From Alphaproteobacteria bacterium (lineage in GTDB: Bacteria; Pseudomonadota; Alphaproteobacteria; Micavibrionales; Micavibrionaceae): a DNA stretch of 51,634 bases. Shown here piece after piece: positions 49,106 to 51,634 of the stretch. The stretch spans positions 1 through 51,634 of the forward strand of contig JABSQP010000016.1 in NCBI GenBank assembly GCA_013215815.1. Reading direction: 5' to 3'. The notes under the pieces are model-generated. The model did not search any database, was not told the DNA's origin, and saw only the letters and a list, made by a program, of their open reading frames with translations. Position numbers and translations under genes: made by a program. The first letter of the stretch is position 1. Each line of letters opens with the position of its first letter.

Positions 49106-49951
49106 ATGAAACAATGGCTTAGCGAATTGATGGATCTTGGTCTGGTGCCTTATATCGCAACCAGCAAAACCTTCATGCCATATTTGGATACAAGCCTATT
49201 TGACGGCAAAGAAGTCGTGAAATTCCTCGAAGATCCGCGCGAGCGTAATTTTCACGAAGCCTACCTTGTTTCCAACTCTCTCGGCTTTGGTAACCCGGAT
49301 CTTAAAATGCCGAACTGGGTTTATATCGATTGTGTTCTCATGCAAAGCGCTGTAGTTGGTTTTGCGCTCCCTGTAGAAAAAGCGCCCGATACGTTGGTTT
49401 CATTTTATGAAGATGATCCATACGTGAATGTTGACGCGCTTGATTATATTCCAGTCAGCGGTCAAATTGCTGCGCTTGGTATTGATGGTCAAACACTTAC
49501 GGGTTTCTCTTTATTCTCTCTACGCCGTCAACTGGCCAACATGGAAATCCCAAAGCTTGGAGCTTATACAAAATATCTAGCCCTTCATGTATACCACGCG
49601 CAAGAGCGTGAAAAATTTATTGGCCTATCTCAGTACAACAATAAGGCATTAAAAACACATGCTCTCTTTGGTGAAAAAATGTATATCGACCAAACCATCA
49701 TGCCGCTTCACCCTCTACAAGAGATGAGCTTTACCTACAGCATGAAGGTGACACTCGATGAAAACCGCTTATCCCAAGGGATACCTGAAGCAAAGCAAGA
49801 TTACGACTTCCTCTTAAAGAGTGATGACACGGAAACAAAAAAGGGTATGCAACGACGCATTGATGAAGGCGAAAGATTTTATATTGCCTCCCCTATTCAT
49901 ATTGAAAAAGAAGATGGGCTTTACCTGCCTATCTGTATAGAAGACGCTTAA
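49106..49951 (+). CDS. Hypothetical protein upstream of argG
   Basis: A 281-residue soluble protein with no recognised family. It has no signal peptide or span. Aromatic-rich segments (PYIATSKTFMPYLD, NFHEAYLVSNSLGFG, YIPVSGQIAALGIDG) and a charged C-terminal part (DDTETKKGMQRRIDEGERF) suggest a folded mixed domain. AAGGA precedes the start. argG begins 14 bp after its stop, so the two are co-transcribed, hinting at a link with arginine synthesis or its regulation. Confidence 0.7.
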   Translation: MKQWLSELMDLGLVPYIATSKTFMPYLDTSLFDGKEVVKFLEDPRERNFHEAYLVSNSLGFGNPDLKMPNWVYIDCVLMQSAVVGFALPVEKAPDTLVSFYEDDPYVNVDALDYIPVSGQIAALGIDGQTLTGFSLFSLRRQLANMEIPKLGAYTKYLALHVYHAQEREKFIGLSQYNNKALKTHALFGEKMYIDQTIMPLHPLQEMSFTYSMKVTLDENRLSQGIPEAKQDYDFLLKSDDTETKKGMQRRIDEGERFYIASPIHIEKEDGLYLPICIEDA

Positions 49952-49965
49952 ATCCGGAGACTAAT

Positions 49966-51168
49966 ATGAGCGATACAAATTCAAAAACAGCAGTAGTGGC
50001 TTTTTCAGGCGGGCTTGATACATCCATGCTCGTTCCTTATATGCGTGAAAACTATAACCTCGATAAAGTGATCACCTGCGTCGTTGATACAGGAAGCATG
50101 GATACCAAAATCCAAAAACAAGTTGAGATGCGTGCCGATGAAGTAGGTGCGGATGAGCATGTATACATTGATGCATCTCAAGCTTTTTATGATGAGATCA
50201 TTAAACACCTCATCTTTGGTAACGTCAGCCGTGATGGATACCCGCTTTCAGTGGGGTCTGAACGTCTTATTCAAGCTCGCGAAACCATTAAATTTGCGCA
50301 TGAGCGTGATGTAAAACTTGTTGCTAATGGCTGTACAGGTGCAGGTAATGATCAATACCGCTTTGATCTAGTAGCTTATGTCATGGGCAATGGCATTGAA
50401 TCAATTGCACCAGTGCGTGAGCATAATATTAAGCGTGAGTTTTCACAAAACTTCCTCATAGAACGCGGTATCTCTGTCGCAGACAAAACAAAGTACTCTT
50501 ACAACGCTGGCCTTTGGGGCGTTTCTATTGGCGGCGAAGAAACACATACATCGGATGGTCTAATTCCAGAAGAAGCGTGGTACTCACAAGTATCAAAAGA
50601 TGCAAAAGCGCAAACCATCGACATCACTTTCGATAAAGGTGAGCCTGTCGCGCTCAAAACAGAAAATGGTGAAACTGTTGGCGCACTTGCCGTTATCCAA
50701 GAGATTGCCCGCATCGGCAGCCGTATGGGAATTGGCCGTCACTATCACCTCGGCACATCGATCCCTGGTAAAAAAGGTCGTATTGCCTATGAATCACCAG
50801 CGGCTGATATTCTTTACGAGGCACACCGCACACTTGAAAAGCATGTGATGACGCAATCACAGATTTTCTTCAAACAATCGATTGCGAACGAGTTTGGTAA
50901 ATTGATCCATGAGGCTGGCGTTTTCGATCCACTCATCGATGATCTACGTAGTTACCTAGAAAGTTCTCAACGCCGCGTATCAGGCACATGTAAAGTATAT
51001 CTTGAGCCTTACGCTATTAAGGCTGTGACGGTTGATAGTCCGTTTGATCTGCTCGGCGCTGAAGGGTCCGTGTACGGTGAGTATTCTGATTTCTATGATG
51101 CGCGTGATGCAGAAGGAAGTTCAAAACTACACGCGTACGAACAGCTCCTCTTCAAACAAAGAGCATAA
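49966..51168 (+). CDS. argG: Argininosuccinate synthase
   Basis: ArgG joins citrulline and aspartate using ATP. The PP-loop FSGGLDTS (13-20) and the citrulline/aspartate site TGAGNDQYRFDL (124-135) are clear, with SIGGEETHTSDGLIPEEAW following. In most proteobacterial and canonical ArgG this site reads TGKGNDQ; TGAGNDQ together with YNAGLWGVSIGGEET is what I remember from Bacteroidota enzymes. 400 residues, normal for the class. A GGAG precedes the start. It is convergent with a small gene whose stop is 6 bp away. Confidence 0.96.
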   Translation: MSDTNSKTAVVAFSGGLDTSMLVPYMRENYNLDKVITCVVDTGSMDTKIQKQVEMRADEVGADEHVYIDASQAFYDEIIKHLIFGNVSRDGYPLSVGSERLIQARETIKFAHERDVKLVANGCTGAGNDQYRFDLVAYVMGNGIESIAPVREHNIKREFSQNFLIERGISVADKTKYSYNAGLWGVSIGGEETHTSDGLIPEEAWYSQVSKDAKAQTIDITFDKGEPVALKTENGETVGALAVIQEIARIGSRMGIGRHYHLGTSIPGKKGRIAYESPAADILYEAHRTLEKHVMTQSQIFFKQSIANEFGKLIHEAGVFDPLIDDLRSYLESSQRRVSGTCKVYLEPYAIKAVTVDSPFDLLGAEGSVYGEYSDFYDARDAEGSSKLHAYEQLLFKQRA

Positions 51169-51174
51169 TACGTT

Positions 51175-51330
51175 TTAATGTAGCCAAGCCCAGATAAGAG
51201 GAATCCAGATCAATGAGGTGGTCAAAATTCCTTTAATAGATTGATAAGCAATCCACGCCCAGAACATGTTTTTTCCGGGCTTTTTAAATTTTTTCCAAAA
51301 TGGTGTTTTGTGCTCTGCCGTTGAACTCAT
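51175..51330 (-). CDS. Trp-rich small membrane protein, 51 aa
   Basis: The complementary frame gives MSSTAEHKTPFWKKFKKPGK, then one hydrophobic span with AWIAYQSIKGILTTSLIWIPLIWAWLH at the C-terminus; six Trp in 51 residues. A basic, Pro-containing cytosolic part precedes the span. I recall similar short WKKFxKPGK membrane proteins in Alphaproteobacteria. A GGAGG at 51345-51349 lies 14 bp upstream of the ATG; a three-codon ORF starting nearer to it ends in TGATG, overlapping this start, so coupled initiation is possible. It lies downstream of typA on the same strand. Confidence 0.7.
   Translation of the reverse strand: MSSTAEHKTPFWKKFKKPGKNMFWAWIAYQSIKGILTTSLIWIPLIWAWLH
51257..51285 (+). terminator. 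Probable argG terminator inside the antisense small gene
   Basis: GCCCAGAA (51257-51264) and TTCCGGGC (51273-51280) pair in seven of eight positions and are followed by TTTTT on the plus strand. Only this strand would form a terminator for argG. It lies within the coding sequence of the 51-aa gene on the other strand. Confidence 0.55.
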
Positions 51331-51378
51331 CAGGACTGCATATTCCTCCATTCAAAAACAAAACACAAGATAGAGATT

Positions 51379-51634
51379 CTAACTCGCTTCGCGGCTTGCT
51401 TTTTTACGCTCATGCGCGACGAGATGCACCTTACGAAGACGTAAATTCTGTGGCGTCACTTCAAGAAGTTCATCCTCATTCACGTAAGACATCATATCTT
51501 CAAGGCTCATTTTACGTGGCGGCGTTAATGTTACCGCTTCATCTGTTCCTGATGCGCGTACGTTTGTCAGTTTCTTACCTTTAAGAACGTTCACTTCCAA
51601 ATCATTATCACGTGAGTGCTCACCAACAATCATA
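51379..51634 (-). CDS. typA: GTPase TypA/BipA, C-terminal fragment
   Basis: TypA is a ribosome-binding translational GTPase used under stress and in 50S assembly at low temperature. Only the last 84 residues are in the window; the gene continues beyond its end. [38 protein letters not shown] and [11 protein letters not shown] are the typical C-terminal domain, which is unique to TypA among EF-G-like proteins. It ends with a basic tail ([11 protein letters not shown]). Confidence 0.96.
   Translation of the reverse strand, partial: MIVGEHSRDNDLEVNVLKGKKLTNVRASGTDEAVTLTPPRKMSLEDMMSYVNEDELLEVTPQNLRLRKVHLVAHERKKASREAS

Overview
This window is a piece of a moderately AT-rich alphaproteobacterial chromosome. 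It holds almost the whole ribosomal-protein/RNA-polymerase supercluster, flanked by housekeeping genes. Placement rests on the order secY-adk-rpsM-rpsK-rpoA-rplQ without infA, rpmJ or rpsD, a short (lid-less) adenylate kinase, an ATP12-type F1 assembly chaperone beside rluC and crcB, and the character of RpoB, RpoC and MutL. I do not assign a genus. I saw no rRNA, tRNA, insertion sequence, prophage or CRISPR array.

Layout. 1-3.3 kb: the 3' part of mutL, a membrane protein, purN, and an XRE regulator facing a very small ORF across an operator-like region. 3.3-10.8 kb (minus strand): a compact run read as degP, a membrane protein, rarA, crcB, rluC, an anchored envelope protein, an ATP12 chaperone and tag, with several 4-bp overlaps. 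10.8-11.9 kb (plus): panB and a 46-codon gene that runs into a bidirectional terminator. 11.9-30.0 kb (minus): rpsL-rpsG-fusA, then directly rpsJ and the S10/spc genes to secY-adk, then a separately promoted rpsM-rpsK-rpoA-rplQ unit. tuf is absent from its usual place after fusA. 30.4-31.9 kb (plus): a polytopic membrane protein of unknown role. 32-46 kb (minus): secE-nusG, an unknown gene, rplK-rplA, a frame-broken EamA transporter plus a 95-aa gene, then rplJ-rplL-rpoB-rpoC. 46-51.6 kb: pdxA, a membrane protein, argH divergent from an unknown gene and argG, a 51-aa Trp-rich membrane peptide, and the 3' end of typA.

How it works together. Most of the window is translation and transcription machinery under strong promoters. 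The promoters of rpsM, rplK and rplJ have a 16-bp spacer, that of rpsL 18 bp, and all four have a G+C-rich discriminator, which suggests coordinated growth-rate or stringent control. Structured leaders or attenuator-like hairpins lie before rplJ, rpoB, secY and rplC. Three ribosomal proteins (S17, L22, L30) carry Lys/Ala tails and S7 carries an acidic insertion. Accessory genes sit at three junctions of an otherwise rigid cluster. The least explained items are a possible XRE regulon defined by ACAA-N6-TTGT dyads, the rplJ leader terminator, the ribosomal protein extensions, and several small or membrane proteins without a recognised family.
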